In this document: positions 25,460 to 33,915 of the stretch, one piece after another
Position numbering within the stretch: position 1 is the first letter of the stretch
How the letters are laid out: each line of letters begins with the position of its first letter
Assembly: GCA_910576325.1 (NCBI GenBank)
Contig: CAJTIM010000003.1
Span: 180,270 to 244,269 of the forward strand
Direction of reading: 5' to 3'
DNA: 64,000 nucleotides
Origin: Clostridia bacterium
GTDB taxonomy: Bacteria; Bacillota; Clostridia; Lachnospirales; Lachnospiraceae
Translations under genes and position numbers: made by a program
The notes under the pieces: model-generated
What the model was told of the DNA's origin: nothing
The model's input: only the letters and a program-made list of their open reading frames with translations
Database searches by the model: none

Positions 25460-26212
25460 TTATTCATTGATAAATTCTGTAATGACTTTTGCCGCACATT
25501 CCGCATTTGTACCAATCGCTGGATGTCCGCCTGTCTGAAACATATGTACCCGGCAGTCAGGGACTTCTTCCTTCATCTGCCCATACTCTTCCGCCAGATC
25601 CTTCCGGCACATCGTGTCCTCCCGGCTTCCCATAAGCAGGAGCGGAACCCGCAGTTCTTTCAGCGGCCTGCAAAAAAGCGGGATTTTGGAATCGGCACAT
25701 GCGAGAAGAGCCTCTGTGTTGAGATCCACCACAGTTTCCCAATCTTCCCCCTGGCACCACTCATAAAACTGCCTGGCCATCCCGTTATTTTTGGCAAAAG
25801 CCCGTTCTTTTCCTAAATCAGGCGCAAAATTCTCTGCAAGCGTCCTTCCGTCAAAGCTGTCGGCAACAACCTTTTCCACCAGATCCGGGCGCTCCAGGGC
25901 CGCGTTCAGAGCAACCCACGCGCCGCCGCTTGTGCCGACCAAGCTTACCTTTCCAAAATCAAGATGCTCCAGTAAGGAAAGCGCCTGCATTGCCTGCGAG
26001 TGCCACAAGTCCGCCGGAAACCTTTCCACCCGGTCCGACTTCCCATTTCCCAGAAAATCCATGAGAATCACTTTAAAATGCCGGCTGTAGAGTGGCAGAA
26101 CCATTTCAAACATTTTGGAAGAAGCGGTGTCTCCGTGAAGGAGCATCAGCGGCTTTCCGTGTCCTGTTACCTGATAATAGATGTTCTTTGTTTCATAGAT
26201 AAAATATGACAT
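25460..26212 (-). CDS. Alpha/beta hydrolase
   Basis: A 250-residue alpha/beta-hydrolase fold protein: oxyanion region LLHGDTASS near residue 23, nucleophile elbow VGTSGGAW near 94 (Ser), an acid-containing MGSREDTMC near 195, and a His in TGGHPAIG near 231. The substrate is unknown. AGGAGG precedes the ATG. The leader is unusual: it contains a short peptide ORF, a pseudoknot-like arrangement and a hairpin ending at the SD. Confidence 0.85.
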   Translation of the reverse strand: MSYFIYETKNIYYQVTGHGKPLMLLHGDTASSKMFEMVLPLYSRHFKVILMDFLGNGKSDRVERFPADLWHSQAMQALSLLEHLDFGKVSLVGTSGGAWVALNAALERPDLVEKVVADSFDGRTLAENFAPDLGKERAFAKNNGMARQFYEWCQGEDWETVVDLNTEALLACADSKIPLFCRPLKELRVPLLLMGSREDTMCRKDLAEEYGQMKEEVPDCRVHMFQTGGHPAIGTNAECAAKVITEFINE

Positions 26213-26330
26213 TTTATTTGCCTCCTAATCAATTTTTATTTCTGCCTGATTAGCAAGGCGGGAATAACATCAGCTCACGCCTTGCCGTTATTCCGGAATC
26301 CAAATTCCCATAACCAAAGCCTCCTTTCCA
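26213..26330 (-). ncRNA. Candidate structured leader (pseudoknot plus leader peptide)
   Basis: Reading the minus strand, AAAGGAGG is followed 8 nt later by an ATG (26311) opening a 7-codon peptide, MGIWIPE, whose TAA (26288-26290) enters a structure. The 8-nt blocks GGAATAAC, GCAAGGCG, GTTATTCC and CGCCTTGC occur in that order, so each complementary pair is interleaved with the other, the topology of an H-type pseudoknot. Then CTAATCA pairs with TGATTAG, whose end touches the GGAGG of the hydrolase gene. I know no named riboswitch with this sequence. Confidence 0.45.
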
Positions 26331-26439
26331 ATCCTTTTAATAAAGCCCTTTCTTTTATTTGCGTCAAAAACGGTAAATCCAAAAGAGCCTGACTGACTGT
26401 CCCTGAAACGGCTGTTTGCCGTCAGCAAGGCGCGGCAGC

Positions 26440-27114
26440 TTAAAGACATTGCTTCCGCAGCCGCTTCTTATCCAAAATGCGGATTCCCTTACGGGAAACC
26501 TCCACAATTCCCTCATTTGCAAAATATTTCAGCATACGGGAAACCACCTCGCGGGCAGAACCCATATACCGGGCAATCTGCTCATGTGTCAACGTGATGG
26601 TATCCGATCCGGTGCGGGCCGACTCGTCCGTGAGAAATATAGCCAGCCGTTTATCCATGCTCATAAATAAAATCTGCTGCATCACCCACATTACATCGGA
26701 AAAGCGGCTCACCGCAGCCTCCAGAGAAAATATTTTGATGGACGGATTGCGCTCCGACACCGCGGCATAAGCCGGACCGCTGATCACATAGCACTGGCTG
26801 TCCTCCTCCGCATTTATGAATACGTCAAAGGTAATGGACTTAAGCACACAGGAGGCGGACAGCATACACATATCCCCCTTGTGAAGCCGGTAAAGAGTGA
26901 TATCCTTGCCGTCGTCGGATATCATGGAAAGGCGAAGGCTGCCGGAGCAGACAAAGATCACCCCGGAACACTCATTGCCGTCATGAACACCTGCTCCCTT
27001 TTCATATGTTACGGACATGGAATGGCGGCAGATATAATCACGATCCCCTTCCGTAATCTCTTCCCAGAAAGGAAATATTTCCTTGTAAACAGGCTCAACT
27101 ATCTCTCGTTCCAT
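26440..27114 (-). CDS. Crp/Fnr family transcriptional regulator
   Basis: A 224-residue regulator with an N-terminal cyclic-nucleotide-binding-type barrel and a C-terminal winged helix: LTHEQIARYMGSAREVVSRML is the recognition helix. There is no Fnr-type N-terminal cysteine cluster, so the signal is not an Fe-S cluster of that kind. The ATG at 27114 follows AAAGGA; a longer frame would need a TTG without an SD. Possible targets include the ferredoxin operon, whose upstream region has a TGTGA…TCACG site. Confidence 0.88.
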   Translation of the reverse strand: MEREIVEPVYKEIFPFWEEITEGDRDYICRHSMSVTYEKGAGVHDGNECSGVIFVCSGSLRLSMISDDGKDITLYRLHKGDMCMLSASCVLKSITFDVFINAEEDSQCYVISGPAYAAVSERNPSIKIFSLEAAVSRFSDVMWVMQQILFMSMDKRLAIFLTDESARTGSDTITLTHEQIARYMGSAREVVSRMLKYFANEGIVEVSRKGIRILDKKRLRKQCL

Positions 27115-27361
27115 ATATGCGCTTCCTTTCTGTCCCAATTCTGCTTCTTTTCATCTCTAACCGCAAATTCAAATAAATTTCTATCCGCAAAATGCATATA
27201 TCGTAAATCTGACTGAACAATTCCTAAAATACTCTTTTTCAGTTCCGCATCTTTCAGTTCGTACCCTGGTTTTCGATGTATTTCTGCTCCTGAAAACAGG
27301 TATCCGTAAACCGTCCAAACACTTCCCTAAAGATGCTGTTTTCCAGTCCTAAACTCAAAAC

Positions 27362-28198
27362 TCACACTACTCCTCCAAGCAGCAGTCCCGAAACCACCGC
27401 AATCCCATAAAGCAGCGCTGCAATCTTCACATTTTCCCCCACAGGATGATTGGAGCGAAACAGCACCGCCGCTCCCACGCCGGCCCCGGCGCACAATCCT
27501 GCAATGGCTGATGCAAAGCTCAAGCCCCCTGACAGGTAAAGCTCCGTAATCAGCACCAAGGAAGCACAATTGGGAATCAACCCCAGAAGCGCCGCCAGAA
27601 ACGGCTGAAACGGTGTATTCTTCCCTAAAATCCTGGAAAGCTGCTCAATCCCCACAAGCTCCAAAATCAAATTCAGGCAAAAAGTAAAGATGAGTAGATA
27701 AACACCCAGACGCACCGTATGAAGAAGGGCCGGGCGAAGCACTCCGCTGGTATCGCTGCATCCGCAGCTTTTACACATTTCCTCAATATGCTTCTCCTCC
27801 TTCCTCCTCCGAAACAGCAAATCCACCAGGCACCCCGCCCCTATACCGATCATCACCTTCCAGATCAGAAGAGACCCAATCACCTTACCGCTTCCCGGGT
27901 GGGCCAGCAGTATCAGTACCGCCTCATCGGAGGTGGAGAGAAACACCGCAAGAAGCGTCCCCAAAGTAATCAGCCCGCCGGAGTAGAGATTGGCCGCCGC
28001 CACTGAAAATCCGCATTGCGGGATACATCCGAGAACCGCCCCCAGAAAAGGCCCCGCCTTCCCCACCCGCGCCAGTACCCGGCTGCTGAATTGATTGGAA
28101 TAGTGCTCCGCGGACTCAATTACCAGAAAAGCCGCAAATAAAAAGGGAAGGGTCCTCAAGGTATCAAGGACCGCATCCAGCAAAGCATCCGAAATCAT
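27362..28198 (-). CDS. ArsP_2-type putative heavy-metal/manganese exporter
   Basis: The 278-residue membrane protein has about ten helices in two related halves, each with a G-x-IP-x-C motif (LGCIPQCGFS near 60, LGLIPNCASL near 198). This matches the PF11449 family, annotated as a putative manganese transporter or 10TM heavy-metal exporter. A cytosolic loop between the halves holds CKSCGC, a possible metal site. GAGG precedes the ATG. No partner gene or metal riboswitch was seen. Confidence 0.78.
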   Translation of the reverse strand: MISDALLDAVLDTLRTLPFLFAAFLVIESAEHYSNQFSSRVLARVGKAGPFLGAVLGCIPQCGFSVAAANLYSGGLITLGTLLAVFLSTSDEAVLILLAHPGSGKVIGSLLIWKVMIGIGAGCLVDLLFRRRKEEKHIEEMCKSCGCSDTSGVLRPALLHTVRLGVYLLIFTFCLNLILELVGIEQLSRILGKNTPFQPFLAALLGLIPNCASLVLITELYLSGGLSFASAIAGLCAGAGVGAAVLFRSNHPVGENVKIAALLYGIAVVSGLLLGGVV

Positions 28199-28284
28199 AG
28201 TTCTACCTCATAATTATACCAATGTCATTCAATCATTCTTAAGGTATACCATCTTTCCGGAAAATTGGCAAGTTTTATTTCGCC

Positions 28285-29616
28285 TTAGTATCCGTACCGC
28301 CTCCGATATTTCACAAACATCGCGCCGGACAATGCCAAAGCCATCAGCTCCGCCGCCGGAGTAGCAAGCCAGATTCCATTTACCCCCAAAAATATCGGAA
28401 GCACAAGCATAGAAATCAGCATAAATACAAAGGATCTGGAAAATGCCAGCACCGCCGAAACCACACCATTTGACAAAGCCGTAAACATCCCGCTTGCAAA
28501 TATATTAAATCCGATAAAAAGAAGCGCCGCAGTACAGATGCGGTTTCCCGTCACCGCCAAATCATACACCGGATTGTCCGGCCGGGCAAATACGGACACC
28601 AGAGATCTTGTAAGGGAAAATGAGGCCGCCACAGTCACCAGCGAAATCGCACAAATCACCTTGAGACTAATTCCCACCAGTTTTTTAAGCTTCTTATGAT
28701 TCTGCTCCCCATAATAAAAGCTCAGCATCGGCGCCACCCCATAGGAATAGCCCGTATACAGAGAGCTTGCAAACATCAGCACATACATAATAATTGTCAC
28801 CGCCGCAACGCCGTCCTCCCCCACATAGCGGAGCATGGTCCAGTTGAACATCATGGTGATAATTCCCGTCACAAGAGCCGTAGCCATCTCCGAGCATCCG
28901 TTAGAGGCCGCATTTGCCAGAACCCTGAGGCGCATTACCGGCTTCCGAAAGTGAAGAAGGCTCTTTTTGCTGCTGAAAACAAAGAGGCCCGCTACGGCCG
29001 TAACGGAATACCCCAGCCCCGTTGCAACAGCCGCGCCGCTGATTCCCATGCCAAAGACTGCAATAAACACATAGTCCAGAATCATATTCAAAACACCGCC
29101 CGTCACGGAACAAACCAGGGAGAGCGCCGCTTTTTCGCTTGCAATCATATAAAGGGTAAAGTTGTTCATAAGTAAAATAGGGATGGTAAACATAAGGTAA
29201 CGGCTCAAATATTCCACACAGTAGCCCTCCACCTCCAAAGAAAGACTCATTCCTGCAAAAATGCGATCCATCAAAAGATAGCCCAAACCGCTCATAACCA
29301 GGCCGACGAATACATTTACCAGAATCAGAAACGTAAAATCTTCTCTGGCCTCTTCACTCTTCTGCTCGCCCATTTTCTTCATAATCACGGCGCTTCCTCC
29401 GGTGGCAAGCATCGTAGAAATGGCGGTGACAAGCTGAATCACAGGTGCGGTCAGATTGATAGCGGACAGGGCGTCGGTGCCGATAAGGTTGGAGACAAAA
29501 AGTCCGTCCACCATTGTGTAAAAAGACATGAATACGGTCATGGCTATGGTTGGGACTGCGAATTTTAAAATGTTTCTTAAAGTTACAGGTTTTCGGTATG
29601 CGTTTTGATTTTCCAT
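28285..29616 (-). CDS. MATE family efflux transporter, MerR-controlled
   Basis: A 443-residue MATE transporter with twelve predicted helices; it shares only family-level features with the MATE protein at 0.9-2.2 kb. The start at 29616 follows GGAGGAAAG; a longer frame upstream lacks support. It is divergent from a MerR/BmrR-type regulator, and its predicted promoter has the long 19-bp spacer typical of MerR-activated promoters. The pair therefore looks like a drug-inducible efflux unit. The drug is unknown. Confidence 0.92.
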   Translation of the reverse strand: MENQNAYRKPVTLRNILKFAVPTIAMTVFMSFYTMVDGLFVSNLIGTDALSAINLTAPVIQLVTAISTMLATGGSAVIMKKMGEQKSEEAREDFTFLILVNVFVGLVMSGLGYLLMDRIFAGMSLSLEVEGYCVEYLSRYLMFTIPILLMNNFTLYMIASEKAALSLVCSVTGGVLNMILDYVFIAVFGMGISGAAVATGLGYSVTAVAGLFVFSSKKSLLHFRKPVMRLRVLANAASNGCSEMATALVTGIITMMFNWTMLRYVGEDGVAAVTIIMYVLMFASSLYTGYSYGVAPMLSFYYGEQNHKKLKKLVGISLKVICAISLVTVAASFSLTRSLVSVFARPDNPVYDLAVTGNRICTAALLFIGFNIFASGMFTALSNGVVSAVLAFSRSFVFMLISMLVLPIFLGVNGIWLATPAAELMALALSGAMFVKYRRRYGY

Positions 29617-29782
29617 TCTTTCCTCCCGGAATATGATTGCTTCCAGTTTTGCAGCGCTATTTCCAATATACTTTATGAGAACAATGTTCAATCATTTAGT
29701 CCTGATTCTACTGATTGCTCCGTACATGGCACACGGCGCTGTCGTTTCCAGTTTCTTATTGAAGTTTCCTTTCGTATCTGGT

Positions 29783-29813
29783 ATCATATACCGTACAGTA
29801 ACAGTACGATCAA
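29783..29813 (-). promoter_or_regulatory. MerR-type promoter of the MATE gene
   Basis: On the minus strand TTGATC and TATGAT are separated by 19 nt. The spacer contains the dyad GTAC…GTAC (CGTAC-n7-GTACG). An over-long spacer with a central dyad is the signature of promoters that MerR-family proteins untwist to activate. Confidence 0.75.
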
Positions 29814-30033
29814 GAGGAGATTTTAACTTATTTTGTGCATGGTTCAGGGAGATAATGAACCAGGTATGACCAGAATGTATATTCATAAGTAAATTCCGCT
29901 TTTGCTCCCCGCCGCAGTACCCGCTAAAGGAAAGCAGGCTCCCGCCCAATGAACATGCGGCAGATCTGCCTGTTTCTCTGCCGGTGAGAATAAACATGTG
30001 GACACATTTACCTGAGACTTTAGGAGGCACACT

Positions 30034-30861
30034 ATGAACGAAAACGACAAGCTTCTGACAATCGGACAGTTCGCGTCCCTTCACGGCATCAACAAAAAGA
30101 CCCTGATGTGGTACGACGAGATCGGTCTGTTCAAGCCTGCGGCCATCCACCCGTCCAATGGATACCGCTGCTACAGCTACCATCAAAGCCCCATCCTGGA
30201 AACCATTCTCCTCCTTCGGGAGCTGAATGTCTCCCTCCAGGAAATTCAGGCTTTTATGCATAACCGTTCCGCCGAAAATCTGAAATGCCTTCTGGATAAA
30301 AAGATAAAAGACCTGGATCTTCAAATCAACCACCTTAAGGCAGTCCGCAATACCTTATGCGGCCACCGGCAGAATATGAACACCCTGCTTACAATGGATT
30401 TATCCGAAATCAGTATTGTGGAAAAGGACGAGCGCTGCCTGGTAACGGTGGATATTGATGAGAACACTTCCTTCGAAAAGGAGGTAGAGCTGATCACTGC
30501 CGAGACAGCCCGTTTCGGCCTCGGCCGTCTCCATGACGCTTCCTATGGCTCCATGATCCCTGTGGACAGCCTTCTTCACGGCGATTTTCAGCATTATACA
30601 AAGCTTTTTATTGAGATTCCGTTTCTTCCGCGAAAAAAAGGGCTGCATACGCAGCCCAAAGGAAATTATCTCAGAGCCTTTCACAAAGGAGCCTGGGACG
30701 GACTTGCCCGCCGCTACTCGGAAATCCTGACCTATGCCGGGAAGCAGGGACTTGTTCTGTCCGGTTTCTCCTATGAAAAGGGAATCAATGAAACGGTCGT
30801 TGACCGCATTGAAGATTATATTGTACAGATTGAGATACCTATAGCTCCCCAATCGTCTTAG
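30034..30861 (+). CDS. MerR family regulator with GyrI-like effector domain
   Basis: A 275-residue BmrR-type activator. The N-terminal HTH (LTIGQFASLHGINKKTLMWYDEIGLFKPA) is followed by a coiled coil (about 80-120) and a GyrI/BmrR-like ligand-binding domain (about 130-270). These regulators bind multiple drugs and activate an efflux gene. TTTAGGAGG precedes the ATG. It is divergent from the MATE gene. Its last 23 nt overlap the convergent aldolase gene. Confidence 0.9.
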   Translation: MNENDKLLTIGQFASLHGINKKTLMWYDEIGLFKPAAIHPSNGYRCYSYHQSPILETILLLRELNVSLQEIQAFMHNRSAENLKCLLDKKIKDLDLQINHLKAVRNTLCGHRQNMNTLLTMDLSEISIVEKDERCLVTVDIDENTSFEKEVELITAETARFGLGRLHDASYGSMIPVDSLLHGDFQHYTKLFIEIPFLPRKKGLHTQPKGNYLRAFHKGAWDGLARRYSEILTYAGKQGLVLSGFSYEKGINETVVDRIEDYIVQIEIPIAPQSS

Positions 30862-31516
30862 CATCCTGCACACTCTCCCAATCCGCACGGAAGTCATCAA
30901 TAGCCTTCTGCACGGAAGCCATCTGGAAGGTGGAATGAAGAAGCTGCGGCGGAACGGTTACGGTGTGGGCGCCGGCAAGAAGCGCTTTATTGACCTGGGC
31001 AATGTTCTTGAAGCTTGCTGCTAGGATTTTACAGTTCGCGTGGTTCTCTTCGATTCCGTTGCGGAATGCAGAAATGGCCTCGGCAAAGTTCACGTCCAGG
31101 TTTTCCATGCGATTCCGGTAAGGCGCTATGTAATCGGCGCCGGCCATAATTGCCATGAAGCCCTGGATCTTGGAATAAATGGCGGTAGCCGTCACTCCCA
31201 CGCCCTGGCTTTTCAGCTTCATAATGGCCTGCAAGCCTGCCTCTGTGGTGGGAATCTTGATGAATACGCGAGAATCCACATTTTTCAAAATGGCATCCGC
31301 GTCTCTTAAAATTCCATCCAAATCCTCCGCAATGGTCTGGATATGCAGCGTGCGTTCCATTCCGATGATGGCGCGAATCTCACGCATATGGGCGAAGAAC
31401 TCAATCTTTCCCTCTGCCTTCAAAATGCTCGGATTGGATGTAACGCCCGTGAAAGGGTAAATCTGGCTGTATTTCTTAATGCTCTCCAAATTGGCTGTGT
31501 CAAATAAAATCTCCAT
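30839..31516 (-). CDS. Transaldolase-like fructose-6-phosphate aldolase (TalC/FSA family)
   Basis: A 225-residue protein of the small transaldolase family: FDTANLESIKKY start, VTSNPSIL near residue 26, and the Schiff-base lysine in VFIKIPTT near 85. Family members are either transaldolases or fructose-6-phosphate aldolases; sequence alone does not settle which. The ATG at 31516 follows AGGAGG. A tandem family-1 repeat array ends directly at this SD. The gene overlaps the convergent merR-type gene at its 3' end. Confidence 0.9.
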   Translation of the reverse strand: MEILFDTANLESIKKYSQIYPFTGVTSNPSILKAEGKIEFFAHMREIRAIIGMERTLHIQTIAEDLDGILRDADAILKNVDSRVFIKIPTTEAGLQAIMKLKSQGVGVTATAIYSKIQGFMAIMAGADYIAPYRNRMENLDVNFAEAISAFRNGIEENHANCKILAASFKNIAQVNKALLAGAHTVTVPPQLLHSTFQMASVQKAIDDFRADWESVQDAKTIGEL

Positions 31517-31532
31517 AGCTGGTCCTCCTATT

Positions 31533-31760
31533 CCAGTTCCGTAATATCCTCTCCAGCACACCCGTATGAAATCAATTTCCAGCCACAAATCCATGTGCCT
31601 GCAAATCGATTTGTGCGCTGGAGAGGATATTACTGTTTCCAGTTCCGTAATATCCTCTCCGGCACACCTGTATGAAATCAATTTCCAGTCACAAATTCAT
31701 GTGCCTGCAAATCGATTTGTCCGCCGGAGAGGATATTACTGTTTCCAGTTCCGTAATATC
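31533..31760 (-). repeat. Family-1 hairpin repeat array (two full 106-bp copies and a partial)
   Basis: Units begin at 31535 and 31641 with a third start at 31747, so the period is 106 bp. Each unit has long inverted ends: CCTCTCCAGC with GCTGGAGAGG in one copy, CCTCTCCGGC with GCCGGAGAGG in the next, an A-to-G change matched by its partner. Inner segments (CACAAATC, GATTTGTG) can also pair. The array touches the SD of the aldolase gene. Confidence 0.9.
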
Positions 31761-31955
31761 AAACTATTCTCTTGTGAAATGTTTGATCTGAATTTCTGTA
31801 TACAGCCTATCAAATCATCCAACTATTGTCAATAAATTTTCCTTCTTTTAAGCATTTTATCCAACAGACGCATATTTTCGCTCCATCTGCCCATGCTCTC
31901 TGTCTTAATACAAAAGTACTTTGTTAAAACTTTGTTAAAATATTATCTTTTTCTA

Positions 31956-31983
31956 TTGCATTTCTAAAAATACCTGCTATAAT
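31956..31983 (+). promoter_or_regulatory. folT promoter
   Basis: TTGCAT and a perfect TATAAT are 16 nt apart. They stand immediately before the THF riboswitch. Confidence 0.65.
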
Positions 31984-31998
31984 GGGTCTCATAAATAA

Positions 31999-32110
31999 TA
32001 GCGAAGTAGGATTTTATGCGTCAAGTGTTCGATGGATGGGGAGTCGCCTCGAAACGAAAAGGAAGCGCCTGTGCGCTTGTCTTACGATATATTATCCGCA
32101 CCCGTTGCTA
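31999..32110 (+). ncRNA. Tetrahydrofolate (THF) riboswitch
   Basis: The conserved THF aptamer sequence is recognisable: AGTAGG-n-TTATGCGT-AAGTGTT, then GATGGATGGGGAGTCGCCTC, and the closing TACGATAT-n-ATCCGCACCCGTTGCTA. Stem P1 pairs TAGCGA (31999) with TTGCTA (32110). The variable arm between is GGAAGCGCCTGTGCGCTTGTC. THF riboswitches sense reduced folates and control folate uptake genes, here folT directly downstream. Confidence 0.92.
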
Positions 32111-32159
32111 CAGATGAGTGCAGCTCATGTGTGGTCGGAGCTAGATATTTATAATAGCA

Positions 32160-32208
32160 ATGAGCAGGGCGCAGTTTAAAATGTCCGCATTTTCAAGCCG
32201 CTGCTCAT
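32160..32208 (+). promoter_or_regulatory. Hairpin between THF aptamer and folT SD
   Basis: ATGAGCAG at the start pairs with CTGCTCAT at the end, with AAAATG-n-CATTTT inside. There is no U-run directly after it, so it may act with the riboswitch as an expression platform by an unclear route rather than as a plain terminator. Confidence 0.5.
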
Positions 32209-32251
32209 ACAGTTACCATTAACCTACCACACAATAGGAGGTGTATTTTTT

Positions 32252-32827
32252 ATGCAATTATGTTCCAAAAATGCGTTCCGTTTCAAGGAGCAGCTGGGAT
32301 GCATCCACAGCGTACAGGGCATCTGCTTAGGCGGGCTTTTTGTGTCCCTTTACGTGGTACTGTCTCTTTTTAACATCCGGTTTTCCGAAATTCTGGAGTT
32401 TCGCCTTGCTTTCCTGGCCCTGGCCGCAGCGGCCTTTTACGGCGGACCCTTAATGGGAATGACCGTGGGAATTGCCGGCGATGTGATCAGCTTCTTTGTC
32501 ACACCCCAGTCCGCACCGTTCTTCCCGGGCTTCACGCTGACTTATGCCATTATGGGCTTTCTGTTCGGCATGTTCCTCTACCGTACGAAAATCACGCCGG
32601 GACGAGCCTTACTTGGAGGACTCACGGAATTTGTCATTTCCTGTACCCTGTCTACCTTCTGGCTTCACCTGATGTACGGAATGGAATGGCAGTATCTTCT
32701 GACAATCCGGCTGGTAAAAAATACAATTGCTCTGGGCGTTTATACGGTTCTGATTTATGTATTCCTGAACGCATTTTCCAGGGTACTGGGGGCAAGCCGG
32801 GCTGATGCAAAGCCGATTCGCCCCTAA
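32252..32827 (+). CDS. folT: Folate ECF transporter S component FolT
   Basis: A 191-residue membrane protein with six helices, the size of ECF S components, which bind a vitamin and dock on a shared energising module. LFNIRFSEILEFRLAFLALA and GFTLTYAIMGFLFGMFLYR are typical of folate-type S proteins. AGGAGG precedes the ATG. The upstream THF riboswitch independently supports folate as substrate. The EcfA/A'/T genes are not in the window. Confidence 0.92.
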   Translation: MQLCSKNAFRFKEQLGCIHSVQGICLGGLFVSLYVVLSLFNIRFSEILEFRLAFLALAAAAFYGGPLMGMTVGIAGDVISFFVTPQSAPFFPGFTLTYAIMGFLFGMFLYRTKITPGRALLGGLTEFVISCTLSTFWLHLMYGMEWQYLLTIRLVKNTIALGVYTVLIYVFLNAFSRVLGASRADAKPIRP

Positions 32828-32964
32828 AACGTGCGAGGAGAAAAACGCAGAAAGCTTTGTAGTTTTTGACCCTTGCGGCAGTTCCTGATAAAGCTGGGCT
32901 GTCTCCGTGAAATAAACTTGCTTACATATCCGCCGGCTCCTTGCCTTCGGAAATATACTCCCAT

Positions 32965-33006
32965 AAAAGCGGCGCTGTTGAACGTACATCCAACAGCGCC
33001 GTTTTT
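32965..33006. terminator. Terminator downstream of folT
   Basis: GGCGCTGTTG-n10-CAACAGCGCC is a perfect 10-bp stem followed by GTTTTT on the plus strand and preceded by AAAAGC, so it can work in both directions. The remaining sequence of 32828-33140 holds no gene I can support. Confidence 0.85.
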
Positions 33007-33140
33007 AAACAAAATTTTTCTTACGGTATTTTCAACCTTTCTGTAATGCAGATTATCTCCAAGCATGATGACTGTCGCCAAAGCAGCATTCTATATTGAT
33101 ATCTTCCTTTTTCCATCACGCTCATTGACATAAGCTCCCG

Positions 33141-33785
33141 TCAGGAAGCCGCCAGGCTCTTCAATGTGGTAATAGAGATATCCCCTACCACAGCCAAATC
33201 CTCCGCCTGGTAAGCATAGGGAAAATTGTCCTCAAAAAGTATTTGCGAGGAAGGGGGAAATTCTTCATCCCCGGCCCACAGAATAAAGCGCACATGGAGT
33301 CCGTTGATAAACTCAAACTCATAAGCCGCATCCCCCATAGAAATCTTCTCGGCCCCCAGTTTTTCCATTGCCTTTGCAAACTGATCCAGTTTAAATCCAA
33401 AAGCAAATTTAAGCCTTGTCAGGCACCGCCCCTCGAACTGGCGGAAATACACCTCGCCCCAGGGCACTTCCCGGTAGGTGAGATATTTTCCCGTGCTCTT
33501 CACCGACTGGCCGGAAATCAGAAAGCGCAGCACAATAATCTTAGCCGGAACCATCTCCGAGCAGCGTACCGCCCCTTCCTCTCCATTTTCCGGATGAAGG
33601 GCAAACTTTGGATAATCCACCAGATAGCGGTATCCCATCAGCCGGATATGAAACTGCTGCTTCTCCTCGTCATAATCCACACCGCAGCGGGAAGCCGCCT
33701 CTTTGGGTTCTATTTGACGGTATTCCTCCAGATAATGCTCCAGAGGAATCCGCTCCTTATTGTCTTTTTCATAGGGAAATTCCAT
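33141..33785 (-). CDS. DUF3786 domain protein
   Basis: A 214-residue protein matching DUF3786: PKFALHPENGEE, ILRFLISG-type and FEGRCLTRLKFAFGFKLDQF. The family is found in anaerobes with corrinoid-dependent methyl transfer and often lies near CODH/ACS genes, but its function is unknown. It follows the RACo-like activator on the same strand with 130 nt between, so it may be in the same operon. A role in corrinoid or Fe-S protein maturation is inference. Confidence 0.82.
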   Translation of the reverse strand: MEFPYEKDNKERIPLEHYLEEYRQIEPKEAASRCGVDYDEEKQQFHIRLMGYRYLVDYPKFALHPENGEEGAVRCSEMVPAKIIVLRFLISGQSVKSTGKYLTYREVPWGEVYFRQFEGRCLTRLKFAFGFKLDQFAKAMEKLGAEKISMGDAAYEFEFINGLHVRFILWAGDEEFPPSSQILFEDNFPYAYQAEDLAVVGDISITTLKSLAAS

Positions 33786-33915
33786 TGTAACCGTTACTCC
33801 TTCTTACCATGATGTCAAATGCCGAATCGCAGGCGTATGCGCCGTACTTTTTTCAATGTTCTCCGTTCGGACAATCCATACTCCTGTTTGCGGAAACAGG
33901 TCCGCTCGTTCCTTC

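Noticed and set aside
29880..30020. Cobalamin-riboswitch-like text before the merR-type gene (GCAGATCTGCCTGTTT, CTCCCCGCCGCAGTACC)
   Set aside because: Only loose resemblance to the B12 box; the GGGAA and GGTG aptamer core is missing. A covariance-model scan for the cobalamin aptamer would settle it.
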